The notes under the pieces are model-generated. The model was not told the origin of the DNA and searched no databases. It saw only the letters and a program-made list of their open reading frames with translations. The translations under genes and the position numbers were made by a program. Below are positions 33,195 to 43,340 of a stretch of 64,000 bases of DNA, in pieces (position 1 is the stretch's first letter; each line of letters begins with the position of its first letter). Source of the DNA: Cyanobacteria bacterium CYA (GTDB taxonomy: Bacteria; Planctomycetota; Phycisphaerae; Phycisphaerales; UBA1924). The stretch lies in assembly GCA_008363215.1 (NCBI GenBank), contig RHKP01000006.1:1-64000 (forward strand), given 5' to 3'.

Positions 33195-33713
33195 ATGGAC
33201 AGCGCGGCCGTCGTCATCGCCCAACTCGCCACGCCTGTCGTCATGATTTCGGCCGCCGGGCTGCTGTGTCTGGGGCTGTTCAACCGCCTGGCGACGCTGG
33301 TGGCGCGCTCGCGCGCCTTCGCCAAGGAGCGGGTGGAGTTGATCCGCACGATCGCCAGTCCGGCCGAGGGCATGGCCGGCGCGGCCCTCGATCGTCTGCG
33401 CCTCGAAGCCCTCGAAGCGCACTCGGCCCGGGTGCTCAAGCGGGCCACGTTGCTGCGTGCTTCGCTTCAGTGCATACTTGCGGCCATTCTGGCGATGCTG
33501 GCCAGTTCGGCGGCGATCGGACTGTCCATCTTCAGCAGCGACCTGTGGGTCTGGGCCCTGATCTGCTTCGGAGTCGGGCTGGCGGCGATGGCGGCCGGGG
33601 TGATCCTCGTCATGGCTGAACTGGCGCAGGCCCTGCGCGACGTCAAACTCGAACAACGTCTGCTCAACGAGTTTGAGAATCTCTCAGACGGGTTCGCAGT
33701 GGCGGGCAAGTAG
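33195..33713 (+). CDS. DUF2721 family membrane protein
   Basis: A 172-residue protein with an N-terminal membrane segment (VVMISAAGLLCLGLFNRLATL), a polar helical stretch with many Arg and Glu (45-95) and two further membrane segments (about 95-145), the DUF2721 layout. Its function is unknown. GAGGGAT precedes ATG 33195. It is divergent in neighbourhood from the M16 peptidase, with no clear operon partner. Confidence 0.75.
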   Translation: MDSAAVVIAQLATPVVMISAAGLLCLGLFNRLATLVARSRAFAKERVELIRTIASPAEGMAGAALDRLRLEALEAHSARVLKRATLLRASLQCILAAILAMLASSAAIGLSIFSSDLWVWALICFGVGLAAMAAGVILVMAELAQALRDVKLEQRLLNEFENLSDGFAVAGK

Positions 33714-33832
33714 CGCCCGTGGCGATGGCCTGTGACCAGCACACCCGGACCAATCCTGCCGGCTGCTGCGACGGGCGCCGGCCGCGGGCGCCGTTCGGCT
33801 GTGCGCACCGCCGGACCGGCTTTGGCGAAGAC

Positions 33833-35059
33833 TCAGGCGTCGGCCGGAACGAGCCGTGCCAGGGTGCGACTGGAGAGCGGATACGCGGCCGCGACCTCGC
33901 GCAGATCGTCGAGCGTCACATGCCGGATCCGTTCGAGTTCCTGCTCCAGCGAGCGATAGCGTCCGTGGGCCAGCCAGTAACGCCCAATCCGCTGCATGCG
34001 ATCGTTGGGACGCTCTCCGCCGAGCGTTGCGGCCGTTGCCAGCCGGGCGCCGATGCGATCCAGGTCCGGCTGGGTCAGCGAAGCCACGAGGTTCGCAGAT
34101 TCGCGGTCGATGATTTCCTGGATCTCGTCCAGCCGGGCCGGATCGCCCGAGGCGTAGATGAAGAAATCCCCGGCCGCGTGGTGCGCGTCGTAGGCGCTCT
34201 GCGCCTCTTCGGCGATGCCGGTCTCGATCAGGGCCCAGTGCAGACGGCTGTTTTCCGAGCCCCCAAGCACCTGCATCAGCAGCGAGGCCGCGTATCGGCG
34301 TTCGTCTTCGATGGAAGGGGCGCAGGCGATGGAGATCAGATACCCGCGGGACACGCGCTCGTCGCGAAGCACGAGGCTGTCCGGCTGGTGCCGGTGCGTG
34401 TGCTGCGCCCGACCCGCGCCCGACGGCTTCCAACGCCCGCACTCGCGTTCGATCAGCCCGACCGTCTGGTCGAAGTCGACCTTGCCCGCCAGCGACACCA
34501 CCGTGTTGTCGGCCGAGTAGCGGTGCGTGAAGTACCCCAGCATCTGCTCACGCGACATCTGCCCCACCGTGTCGCTGGTCCCCAGCACGCGGTGCGACAG
34601 AGGGTGCCGCCTGTAGTGGCGCTCGACGGCCGCTTCGTAGAGTACCCAGAAGGGATTGTCCTTGTACATGGCGATTTCCTCGAGTATCACGTTCTTCTCG
34701 AGGTCGAAGTCGTCCTGTCGCAACGCCGGTCGCATCATCCTTGCCAGCAGCGTGGTTACGTCGGGCAGGTGCTCGGGGATCACCTGCGCGTGAAAGCACG
34801 TCGACTCCGACGTCGTGTACGCGTTGTTCCTCGCGCCCAGCGCGTCGAAACGACGGTTGATCTCGTCGGCCGACAGGTCGTCCGTCCCCTTGAACATCAT
34901 GTGTTCGAGGAAGTGTGAGACGCCCATGATCGTCGCGTCCTCATCGCGCGCGCCGGTGTTGACAAAGAAGCCCACGGCCGCCGAGTGCGCGTCCGGATCA
35001 GTCTCGGCGATGACGCGCAGCCCGTTGGGAAGCAGATGCTCTTGAAAGGTGACTGGCAT
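33833..35059 (-). CDS. M16-family zinc peptidase (processing-peptidase-like)
   Basis: A 408-residue single-chain M16 peptidase. The inverted zinc motif HFLEH is at 49-53, and the third zinc ligand lies in ILEEIAMYKDNP (about 125). It is the family's one-half length (two domains), so it would act as a homodimer or with a partner. It begins LPNGLRVIAETDPDAHSAAVG without a signal peptide, so it is probably cytoplasmic. It lies 24 nt after the secreted protein gene on the same strand. Confidence 0.88.
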   Translation of the reverse strand: MPVTFQEHLLPNGLRVIAETDPDAHSAAVGFFVNTGARDEDATIMGVSHFLEHMMFKGTDDLSADEINRRFDALGARNNAYTTSESTCFHAQVIPEHLPDVTTLLARMMRPALRQDDFDLEKNVILEEIAMYKDNPFWVLYEAAVERHYRRHPLSHRVLGTSDTVGQMSREQMLGYFTHRYSADNTVVSLAGKVDFDQTVGLIERECGRWKPSGAGRAQHTHRHQPDSLVLRDERVSRGYLISIACAPSIEDERRYAASLLMQVLGGSENSRLHWALIETGIAEEAQSAYDAHHAAGDFFIYASGDPARLDEIQEIIDRESANLVASLTQPDLDRIGARLATAATLGGERPNDRMQRIGRYWLAHGRYRSLEQELERIRHVTLDDLREVAAAYPLSSRTLARLVPADA

Positions 35060-35083
35060 GGCATCAAGTGTAGTCGAGCCGGT

Positions 35084-37018
35084 CTACGGCGCGCCCAGCC
35101 AGTCGAGGATCTGCTGGTCAAGGTCGTCGGGGTGCGCGTAGTACTCGGCCAGGGCCTCGCGATCGCCCGTTCCCGTCGAGATCCGGCCCATCACCAGTCG
35201 CAGACGGGTATTCCCCGCCGGGTAAGGCCCCGAACGCAGGAAGTCCACCGCCAGGCGCGACATCTGGTAGTTCTCCTCGTCGCGGGGGTCGTCTGATGCC
35301 TCCCCGCCCCAGGTCAGCAGGCGATGGAACACGCCCTCCTGCACGGCCGTGTCGATGTTCAGCGTCCGCAGACGCGAAATGGTCCAGCGCGAGTCGCTCG
35401 ACGACATCGCAAGCGCGAATCCGTCTGAGAGCCAGCGCGGCTGGTCGGCGAACGTGGCGTCCTGGAGGATGCATCCGTACGTGCGCGCCAACGCCTGGAG
35501 CATCGCCGGCGAGGCTCCGTGCCGGATGTAAATCGCGTTGGCTTGCGCCTCTCCGGCCACGGCCCTGTTGCCCACCAGCGCCGAGAAGCCTCCGTCATCG
35601 CCGATGTAGATACGGATCGGGGCCGCGTACACCCGTCCGAGCACCGGCTCGGCGCGCCGGGCCACTGCTTCGGCTTCTTCGACAAACATCGGCGGCACCC
35701 GGTCATCGATCAGCGACGGATCCGGTCTTTGAAACTGATACGCCAGATCAAACCCGGGATAAGTCAGCATCTGGCTGGAGCCGAAGCGCAGCAGGTTCGG
35801 CCGCCCGTCGGCCCCGGTGATCGAACGCCCGGCGGCATCCTGCGCCTGCTCAGGGCTGGTGTTGTACAGGTTGAGCCAGTCCTGGTATTCGCGCCCCGTC
35901 GTGCCTCGGAAGCCTGTCAACTTGTACGCCACGCCGAACATCGTGCTCATGAGCCGGTCGTCGTCATCAGCGCTCCACGAGTCGCACGCGACCGGGGCAT
36001 TGCGCATCTCCCCAACGAAAAGCCGCAGCGATGCCGGCGTGCCTACGTCGCCCAGCGCGTTCAGTGCTGCCTGTCGTACGTATACGTCGCGTGACTGGAG
36101 AAACGGCGCCAACACCGCCTCCGGGTCATCGGGCTCACGCTGTCCAAGCGCTCGCACCAGGATCGCGATTTCCAGCCGCTGGGTTCGCGCGTTCATCTTT
36201 CGGATCACGTCCAGCAGCGTGTTCGGGTCGGCATGCCGAGCCAACTGTTCGAGTCCGAGCACCTGCTGCATCGTCGTCCGCCCGTTGAGCAGTTTGCGTG
36301 CCGCCGTCGTCGCGGCCGCAGTGTCGTCCTCCCACGCGGCCTCCAGCGCCGCTTCCCCGCCTTTCAGATCCCCTGCCAGCCACGCGTCATTGATCCGCTG
36401 TTCCAGTTCGGCCGCGCCGGCGGCGCTCTGCGCCAGCGAGCGAACGTCTCCCGCGGGCGTTTTCTCAGGGTCCGGCTCTTCGGCCAGCAATTGCCTGACC
36501 AGGTCGCCCACCGCCCCCGGGTTCACCCCGGCATATCGCACCGCGCCGTGTCGATCGACGATCAGGTTGGCGCCGCGCGCTCCCAGCCCCAGAGGCGTGA
36601 AAAGCCGGTCTTCCGCATCGAGCACCACCGTCCCGGGAATCGCTCGGCGTTCAAGCAGGCGTTTGACCTTGTCCGCCTCTTCCGGCCCGTGCAGCGCCAC
36701 CAGTACCACGCCCTCCAGCCCGGCCAGCGCTTCGGCCACCTGTTCGAGCATCTTCTGCGAGGCCATGTCGGTCAGGCGCCAGGGCTGGACGATCGCGATG
36801 CGGGTGTTGAAGACCTCGATGCCTACATCCGGTCCGCTCAGGATCACCGCGTCTTCACCCATCCCGGTGAATCCCGACCCTATCAACTGCTCCAACGACG
36901 TTCGTTCGTCCGGACGCATCCGGGTCAGATCCTGTCGCGGCAGATCAGACTGGGCCGGCGGCTCGGCCGCCAGGCACGCGGACACGCACAGCAACCCGAA
37001 CGCCATTCTCATCTTCAT
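35084..37018 (-). CDS. Secreted protein: thioredoxin-like, HEAT-like and inactive peptidase-like regions
   Basis: A 644-residue exported protein with signal MKMRMAFGLLCVSACLA. A thioredoxin-fold region (about 85-180: VVLVALHGPEEADKVKRLLE, TVVLDAEDRLFTPLGL) lacks the CxxC pair. A helical, HEAT-like region follows (210-340). The C-terminal part (about 430-640) is laid out like the gluzincin DUF1570 type, including PRWLSDGFALAMSSS, but where HExxH should be it reads LQALARTYGCIL, so zinc catalysis is unlikely. Its start overlaps the thiE stop by 4 nt. Confidence 0.6.
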   Translation of the reverse strand: MKMRMAFGLLCVSACLAAEPPAQSDLPRQDLTRMRPDERTSLEQLIGSGFTGMGEDAVILSGPDVGIEVFNTRIAIVQPWRLTDMASQKMLEQVAEALAGLEGVVLVALHGPEEADKVKRLLERRAIPGTVVLDAEDRLFTPLGLGARGANLIVDRHGAVRYAGVNPGAVGDLVRQLLAEEPDPEKTPAGDVRSLAQSAAGAAELEQRINDAWLAGDLKGGEAALEAAWEDDTAAATTAARKLLNGRTTMQQVLGLEQLARHADPNTLLDVIRKMNARTQRLEIAILVRALGQREPDDPEAVLAPFLQSRDVYVRQAALNALGDVGTPASLRLFVGEMRNAPVACDSWSADDDDRLMSTMFGVAYKLTGFRGTTGREYQDWLNLYNTSPEQAQDAAGRSITGADGRPNLLRFGSSQMLTYPGFDLAYQFQRPDPSLIDDRVPPMFVEEAEAVARRAEPVLGRVYAAPIRIYIGDDGGFSALVGNRAVAGEAQANAIYIRHGASPAMLQALARTYGCILQDATFADQPRWLSDGFALAMSSSDSRWTISRLRTLNIDTAVQEGVFHRLLTWGGEASDDPRDEENYQMSRLAVDFLRSGPYPAGNTRLRLVMGRISTGTGDREALAEYYAHPDDLDQQILDWLGAP

Positions 37019-38148
37019 GGTCCTGATTCTCCCTGGGACGGGCTCGTCCCCGCGTCGCTCGGCGCCGCCATTCCGCCCCGCCCCGGGCCGCCCGAGCCTT
37101 CAGGCGCTTCGGCCTCGTTCCTGCGATACGACAGAATCTGCCGGCAGATGCGTTCGGGGTTTGGGTCCGAGCAGACGCAGGAACTGACCGCCACGCCGCG
37201 CGCTCCGGCCGCGTATACCTCCGCCACGTTGTCCGGGCTGATTCCCCCGATCGCCAGATGAGGAATGTCCGAGACCGCAGGGTCGCCCAGTATCGCCCGG
37301 ACCAGCCCGGGCCCGACCAGGTCGGGCGCTTTCTTGGTGCTGGTGGCGAACATGGCCCCAAGCCCGATGTAGTCGGCCCCGCTTGCCGCCGCCTCGCGCG
37401 CCCTCTCCACCGACGAGGCCGAGCAGCCGATCATCAGTCTGCCCCGCGCCAGTCGGCGCACCTCGCTGACGGGCAGGTCATGGTTGCCGACGTGGACGCC
37501 GTCGGCCCCGGCGAGCAGCGCCACGTCCGGGCGATCGTTGATGATGACCGAGGCACTCCCCCGCACCAGCGCGACAAGTTCCCGCGCCCGCGCCAGCAGC
37601 GATCCGGCCGTCATTTCCTTCTCACGAAGTTGAATGCAGTCGGCTCCGCCCGCCAGCGCGCCTTCCACGACGTCCTTCCACGCCCGACGGCACAGTCGCT
37701 CGCTGACCAGCACGCACAGTCGCCACTGCGGCGCCCTGGTCCGCAATCGCAGTCGCAGTGATCGCTCGGCCTCGTAGAGCCGGTAACGCAGCGCCTCGAA
37801 CCCGGTCCCGCTTTCGCCCGCCAGTTTGGCTGTCTCCTCCAGCACCCGCAGCGCCTCGGAAACACGCGCGCTGCCCGATGCCGCCAGGGCGTCAAGAGAC
37901 GTTCTCCGCCTTTCGCCGGGCGTCGAAATCGATGTTCCGACGTCCGATGTTGTGTCGCGGGCGCTCAGCCGCTCGCCCGCGCTTATCGGGAGTTTTTCGA
38001 CCTCTTCCACCAGATCATGGCGCAACCGTTTGAGCGTGCCCGACAGTTCGGCATCATCGAGATGGAAGCGGGCGATCTCCTCGAGCACGCGAAGACCCTC
38101 GCGGGCGCGGTTGGCGTTGGCGTCAATGATGCGGGCTGGATCGAACAT
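37015..38148 (-). CDS. thiE: ThiD2-ThiE fusion, thiamine-phosphate synthase
   Basis: A 377-residue two-domain protein. The N-terminal ThiD2 domain (1-130) begins RIIDANANRAREGLRVLEEIARF and contains KRLRHDLVEEVE. The C-terminal ThiE TIM barrel (about 140-345) joins HMP-PP to the thiazole phosphate; it has ADCIQLREKEMTAG, VIINDRPDVALLAGADGVHVG and HLAIGGISPDNV. The final 35 residues are a Gly/Pro/Ser-rich tail. This fusion is known from several bacterial lineages. It is divergent from the 6PGL-like gene. Confidence 0.88.
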   Translation of the reverse strand: MFDPARIIDANANRAREGLRVLEEIARFHLDDAELSGTLKRLRHDLVEEVEKLPISAGERLSARDTTSDVGTSISTPGERRRTSLDALAASGSARVSEALRVLEETAKLAGESGTGFEALRYRLYEAERSLRLRLRTRAPQWRLCVLVSERLCRRAWKDVVEGALAGGADCIQLREKEMTAGSLLARARELVALVRGSASVIINDRPDVALLAGADGVHVGNHDLPVSEVRRLARGRLMIGCSASSVERAREAAASGADYIGLGAMFATSTKKAPDLVGPGLVRAILGDPAVSDIPHLAIGGISPDNVAEVYAAGARGVAVSSCVCSDPNPERICRQILSYRRNEAEAPEGSGGPGRGGMAAPSDAGTSPSQGESGP

Positions 38149-38187
38149 GGGACTGGAGATGTTCGGACGACTTGTCCAGAATAGGCC

Positions 38188-38934
38188 ATGCCCGATCCCT
38201 ACGAACTGGCTCCCGAGCCCCTGACGCCTGCCCTGCCCGGCGAAGTGGTGCTCTCGGAGTCCGAGGAGGAGTTGATCGACGCCGCCGCCTCAGACCTGTT
38301 TCTCCAGGCCATGACCTGCGTGCGCACCTTCGGCGACTTCCACCTGGCTATCTCCGGCGGACGGGTCCAGGAACGTCTGTGCATGCGCCTGATGGTCGAC
38401 CCGAAGTTCCGCAGTTTGCCCTGGACGCGCACACAACTCTGGCTCGCGACGCAGGGCGCCATGCCACCAGAGCCCGCCGGCACCGAGATCATCGACGAAG
38501 TGCTTCGCGACTTTGCGGGCATTCCCCGCTCGCAGATTCACCACGTCCCTCCCGGCGAAGCCGCCCACGAGGACTACGAACGTCAACTCCTCGAGTCCCT
38601 CGGCTGGCGCGAGCGAGGGCACGACCGGCTCGACTTCGTGCTCGCATCCCTGGACTCCGACGGCTCAGTCGCCGGTATCGGCTCGGGTGAAGATCTGACC
38701 GGCGGGCGGGTTGTCACGGTCTACCAGGGTGGCGGCCGCGGGCGACGCGTTGCGATGACGCCCTGGTTTGTCAGCGGCACGCGATTCCTCGCCTTGCTCG
38801 CCAGCGGCGAAGACTCCCGACCCCTCATCGCCAGGCTGGCGTCCAGTGCCGAAGACCGCCGCGCCTTCGACGAGATGATCCCCATCAACGGCGTGCGCCG
38901 ATGGTACCTCGACCGTGTCGCCGCGGGGCTGTAA
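38188..38934 (+). CDS. 6-phosphogluconolactonase-like protein with altered active site
   Basis: A 248-residue protein of the 6PGL/glucosamine-6-phosphate deaminase fold: FHLAISGGRVQERLCMRLM (49-69) matches the LALSGG...LY block, and W79-T-R-T-Q-L-W begins the next strand. Where active lactonases have GxGxDGHxASLFPG, this reads LASLDSDGSVAGIGSGED (152-169), so the catalytic DGH His is a Ser, and the DER motif is absent. It may be inactive or have another role. No Shine-Dalgarno sequence; CAGAAT lies 5 nt before the ATG. Confidence 0.7.
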   Translation: MPDPYELAPEPLTPALPGEVVLSESEEELIDAAASDLFLQAMTCVRTFGDFHLAISGGRVQERLCMRLMVDPKFRSLPWTRTQLWLATQGAMPPEPAGTEIIDEVLRDFAGIPRSQIHHVPPGEAAHEDYERQLLESLGWRERGHDRLDFVLASLDSDGSVAGIGSGEDLTGGRVVTVYQGGGRGRRVAMTPWFVSGTRFLALLASGEDSRPLIARLASSAEDRRAFDEMIPINGVRRWYLDRVAAGL

Positions 38935-38938
38935 CCAC

Positions 38939-39763
38939 ATGGCAGGCATCCAGCCCAACCCGCGCGTGACCTTCCGAGTCGCTCACGAAGACGACTCGAT
39001 TCTCGTGGTCGAGAAGCCTTCACGCGTCGTCACCCTGCCCGGGCTCGGGCACGAGCACGACACGCTGCTCAACGGGCTGTTCGCCACGCACGGGCACCGG
39101 CTTGCCCAACTCGGGGGTGATCGCGCCTACGGGCTGATGCACAGGCTTGACCGCCAGACAAGCGGGTTGGTCATGGTCGCCCTGACCACCGAGGCCTACG
39201 ACGCGATGTTCGAGCAGTTCAAACGCCGGGCCGTCGGCAAGTTCTACTGGGCGGTCTGTCACAAGCCCCCGCGCGAGATGACTGGGGTGATCCGATTTCC
39301 CATTGAGGAACATCAGGAGCGAGCCAGCCGCTGGGCCAGCATGAAGAAATCCCGCGTGTCCGGCGCGGGGCGTCCGGCGCTGACCGCTTATCGCGTGCTC
39401 GAGGCCTCGGACATCGCTGCGATGATCGAGGCACGTCCGGTCACGGGGCGGCTGCATCAGGTCCGCGTGCACCTGGCCGCCATCGGCAGCGGGATTCTCG
39501 GCGACGACTGGTACGGGCCGCGGTCCACGTCACAGGCTGCCCCGCGCCTGGCACTGCACGCTCACCGGCTCAAGTTCACTCATCCGGTCACCGGCGAGCC
39601 GATCGACGTGCGGACGAAGTGGCCCGGCGATCTGCGCCGCCTGCTCACAAGGCTCCACCTTCAGCGCCCCGACCTCAAGCCCGTGTTAGATCAGGCTGAG
39701 CATGAGTTCGGAGGCGGCCCCGTCGGCGAAGAGGATGCCCCCGGCACTGAGTCGGATGACTGA
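38939..39763 (+). CDS. RluA-family pseudouridine synthase
   Basis: A 274-residue RNA pseudouridine synthase. The catalytic Asp is D71 in HRLDRQTSGLVMVA, and the later motifs YWAVCH, ARPVTGRLHQVRVHLAAIGSGILGD and RLALHAHRLKFTHPVTG are present. There is no S4 domain, so it is of the RluA/RluC short type; the rRNA or tRNA target is unknown. The 3' end overlaps the convergent hemW gene by 78 nt. Confidence 0.9.
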   Translation: MAGIQPNPRVTFRVAHEDDSILVVEKPSRVVTLPGLGHEHDTLLNGLFATHGHRLAQLGGDRAYGLMHRLDRQTSGLVMVALTTEAYDAMFEQFKRRAVGKFYWAVCHKPPREMTGVIRFPIEEHQERASRWASMKKSRVSGAGRPALTAYRVLEASDIAAMIEARPVTGRLHQVRVHLAAIGSGILGDDWYGPRSTSQAAPRLALHAHRLKFTHPVTGEPIDVRTKWPGDLRRLLTRLHLQRPDLKPVLDQAEHEFGGGPVGEEDAPGTESDD

Positions 39764-40915
39764 TTCGTCCTCCACAAGCCATCCCCGCGCACGCAACCTC
39801 GTGGCACAGGACACAAAATCGACGCTCCTGCCGGGACAGGTCCGCTCGATGTGCGCGCACAGTTCAGCGCTGTTGAGCCCCTCACGCAGCCTCAGCCCGG
39901 TCATGATCCGCTCACGCAGTGCCCGCGCTTCGTCCGGTGCCTCGACGTCGATCACCGGTGAAAAGCCGTCGGCCTCGTGCGAGAGATACGTCTCCAGGTG
40001 CGGCGTGTTCTTCCAGCGAAATCCGCCGGCGTGCCCCGACGCCGAGGGCCCGGCCGCCAGCCACTGCTCCTGTCGCCAGTACGCCAGGTTGTGCCGGCAC
40101 TCCTGCCCTGGCCTGGCGTAGTTGCTCACCTCGTAGCGCACGAAGCCGGCGTCTTGGAGAAACGCACCGGCCAGTTCAAACATCGCCACTTCGAGTTCTT
40201 CCTCGGTCGGCGTTATCAGTCCGCGCTCGAGGCGCGCCGTCAGGGCCGTCCGCGGCTCGTAGGTCAGGTTGTAGCAGGAGAGATGGTCGGTCCCCAGATC
40301 GATCGCCTGCTGAAGATCGGTCCGCCATTCTTCGAGGGTCTGCCCGGGAATGGCGTAGATCAGATCGATCGACCGTCGCCCGATGCCAGCCTGCCGGGCC
40401 AGTTCCAGCGCCCGCGGGAGACTCTCCGGCCGATGGACGCGGTCCAGCGTGGCCAGGTGCCGACGGTGGAACGACTGTGCCCCCAGACTCATCCGGTTCA
40501 CACCTCCTGCGACCAATACCCCAAAAAGGGCAGGGTCTGCCGTCTCGGGGTTGCACTCGACGCTAAACTCAGTCTCAGCCGAGATTTGAAAGCAGTCGTG
40601 CAGACAGGCCAGCAGGCGTTCCCAGCAGGGCGTCGGAAGCAGGGTGGGCGTCCCGCCGCCCACGAACAGCGTCCGCAGAGGCCCTGCGGCCGGTGACAGG
40701 GCGTTCAGTTCCCGGATCAGGCGGGTGGTGAATGTCTCGAATCGTCCCTGATTGTCCACCAGACTGTAGAAGTCGCAATAGTGGCATTTGTGGCTGCAGA
40801 AGGGGATGTGGATGTAGAGCGAGCCGACCGACCCGGGCTGGCAGCGGCGGAGGATCGTGTCGGCACAAGCGGCAGGGCGTTGCCGAAAAGGGAGTTGGAC
40901 TGTATTGTCCGACAT
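39686..40915 (-). CDS. hemW: HemW-like radical SAM protein
   Basis: A 409-residue member of the HemN/HemW family. The radical-SAM cluster site is C40-x3-C44-x2-C47 in PFCSHKCHYCDFYS, followed by FVGGGTPTLL, VECNPET, GVNRMSLGAQSF and IDLIYAIPGQTLEEW. The family's C-terminal HemN domain is present. It is shorter than oxygen-independent coproporphyrinogen oxidase, so HemW (heme chaperone) is the better call. Its last 78 nt lie opposite the end of the RluA-type gene. Confidence 0.9.
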   Translation of the reverse strand: MSDNTVQLPFRQRPAACADTILRRCQPGSVGSLYIHIPFCSHKCHYCDFYSLVDNQGRFETFTTRLIRELNALSPAAGPLRTLFVGGGTPTLLPTPCWERLLACLHDCFQISAETEFSVECNPETADPALFGVLVAGGVNRMSLGAQSFHRRHLATLDRVHRPESLPRALELARQAGIGRRSIDLIYAIPGQTLEEWRTDLQQAIDLGTDHLSCYNLTYEPRTALTARLERGLITPTEEELEVAMFELAGAFLQDAGFVRYEVSNYARPGQECRHNLAYWRQEQWLAAGPSASGHAGGFRWKNTPHLETYLSHEADGFSPVIDVEAPDEARALRERIMTGLRLREGLNSAELCAHIERTCPGRSVDFVSCATRLRARGWLVEDESVIRLSAGGILFADGAASELMLSLI

Positions 40916-40980
40916 ATCGGCGCTGGACGGCGGAACAACGGGGATCTCCCCGGTCTGCAGCCGGGAAGGATACGCGGAGC

Positions 40981-41487
40981 GTGCAAGTGGAACTGGTCTT
41001 TGTCACGGCGGGCGGTCAGATCAAGTCGCGCCACCTTGAGAGCGGGCGGTACGTCATCGGGCGCGACACCCGGTGCGATCTGCGCGTTCCAAGCCCGGAA
41101 GTCTCGCGCCAGCACTGCGAGATATCGATCGATCGCGACGCGGTGCGCGTCCGTGATCTCAAGTCGAGCAACGGGACGTGGGTCAACTCCGAGCGCGTCG
41201 ATGAGTCGTCGCTCGATGCCGGAGATCTCATCTCCGTCGGCCCGGTGGTCGTAGTCGTGCGGATCGACGGCGATCCGCAGGCCATCGACCCGGTGCTGCT
41301 CTACGAGCAGGGAAGGCCGCAGGGTGAGTCATCCTCGCCGCGTCAGGACCGCGACGATCCGGAGGGGCATCCGACGGCGGTGGCGCCCCCGCCGAGTTTC
41401 ACCGTGCCCGATGACCCGGATTCGAGTTCTATCGTGGAGTTTGACTTCGACCTGGACGAGGACGACGACGATCAGCCGCCGCTGTGA
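40981..41487 (+). CDS. FHA-domain protein
   Basis: A 168-residue protein. An N-terminal forkhead-associated domain (about 5-95) has GRDTRCDLRVPSPEVSRQHC (the phosphothreonine-binding GR...S..H residues) and LKSSNGTWVN. The C-terminal 70 residues are disordered and strongly acidic, ending in a run of Asp residues before QPPL. It may read Thr phosphorylation by a Ser/Thr kinase, common in this phylum. GTG 40981 is the first start compatible with the domain. Confidence 0.83.
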   Translation: MQVELVFVTAGGQIKSRHLESGRYVIGRDTRCDLRVPSPEVSRQHCEISIDRDAVRVRDLKSSNGTWVNSERVDESSLDAGDLISVGPVVVVVRIDGDPQAIDPVLLYEQGRPQGESSSPRQDRDDPEGHPTAVAPPPSFTVPDDPDSSSIVEFDFDLDEDDDDQPPL

Positions 41488-41549
41488 TCAGTCCAATCGG
41501 TGCTTTCGGTCCGGTCGAAGCAGACGCTCAGCGGGTTGCGGCTCATCGT

Positions 41550-41726
41550 TCAGGCTGCCTGGTCCTTCTTGCCCGACTGAGGGGGGGTGGACTTGGCGGC
41601 CGGAATGGTCACAGACGTTCCGCAGTTCTTGCAGCGCACTGTCTTGCCGCGGGCGGATTCGGGCACGGCCAAGACGCGGCGGCACGACAAGTTCGGGCAC
41701 ATGATTCGAACAGTCTCTGAAGCCAT
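41550..41726 (-). CDS. Small zinc-ribbon protein
   Basis: A 58-residue protein with one zinc ribbon: C10-P-N-L-S-C15 and C33-K-N-C36 (MCPNLSCRRVLAVPESARGK, VRCKNCGTSVTIP). Small proteins of this type are common in planctomycetes, with no known role. AGGAG precedes ATG 41726. A far longer minus-strand frame through it is only the antisense of purA. Confidence 0.72.
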   Translation of the reverse strand: MASETVRIMCPNLSCRRVLAVPESARGKTVRCKNCGTSVTIPAAKSTPPQSGKKDQAA

Positions 41727-41841
41727 CGCCGGGTACTCCTGCGCTGTGGATCGGCGCAATGGCGGTGCGTCTTGAGCAGACCGGGCACGAACAGCGCCGA
41801 GCGGGGCCCGAAGGGGCGCTATCGTCCCTCGTCGGGTTCGG

Positions 41842-41890
41842 GTGCCACGGCCGCGTCGGCCGTGCCTCACGGCTCCCAGAGCCGTGGCAC
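41842..41890. repeat. Twin-hairpin palindromic repeat upstream of purA
   Basis: Two hairpins stand side by side: CACGGCC / GGCCGTG (41846-41864) and CACGGCT / AGCCGTG (41868-41886). The outer arms GTGCCACGGC and GCCGTGGCAC also pair perfectly. This matches a REP-like repeat type I recall from planctomycete genomes. Confidence 0.65.
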
Positions 41891-41933
41891 ACACGCGATT
41901 CCGGTCAGGTGACCCGATCGGCCGGACCGATAA

Positions 41934-43283
<1,350 letters not shown>

Positions 43284-43340
43284 GCCAAAGGAGGACGCAT
43301 TCGCCGCTTTCTATGGAGAGGGCGAGTGCCTGGAGGCAGG

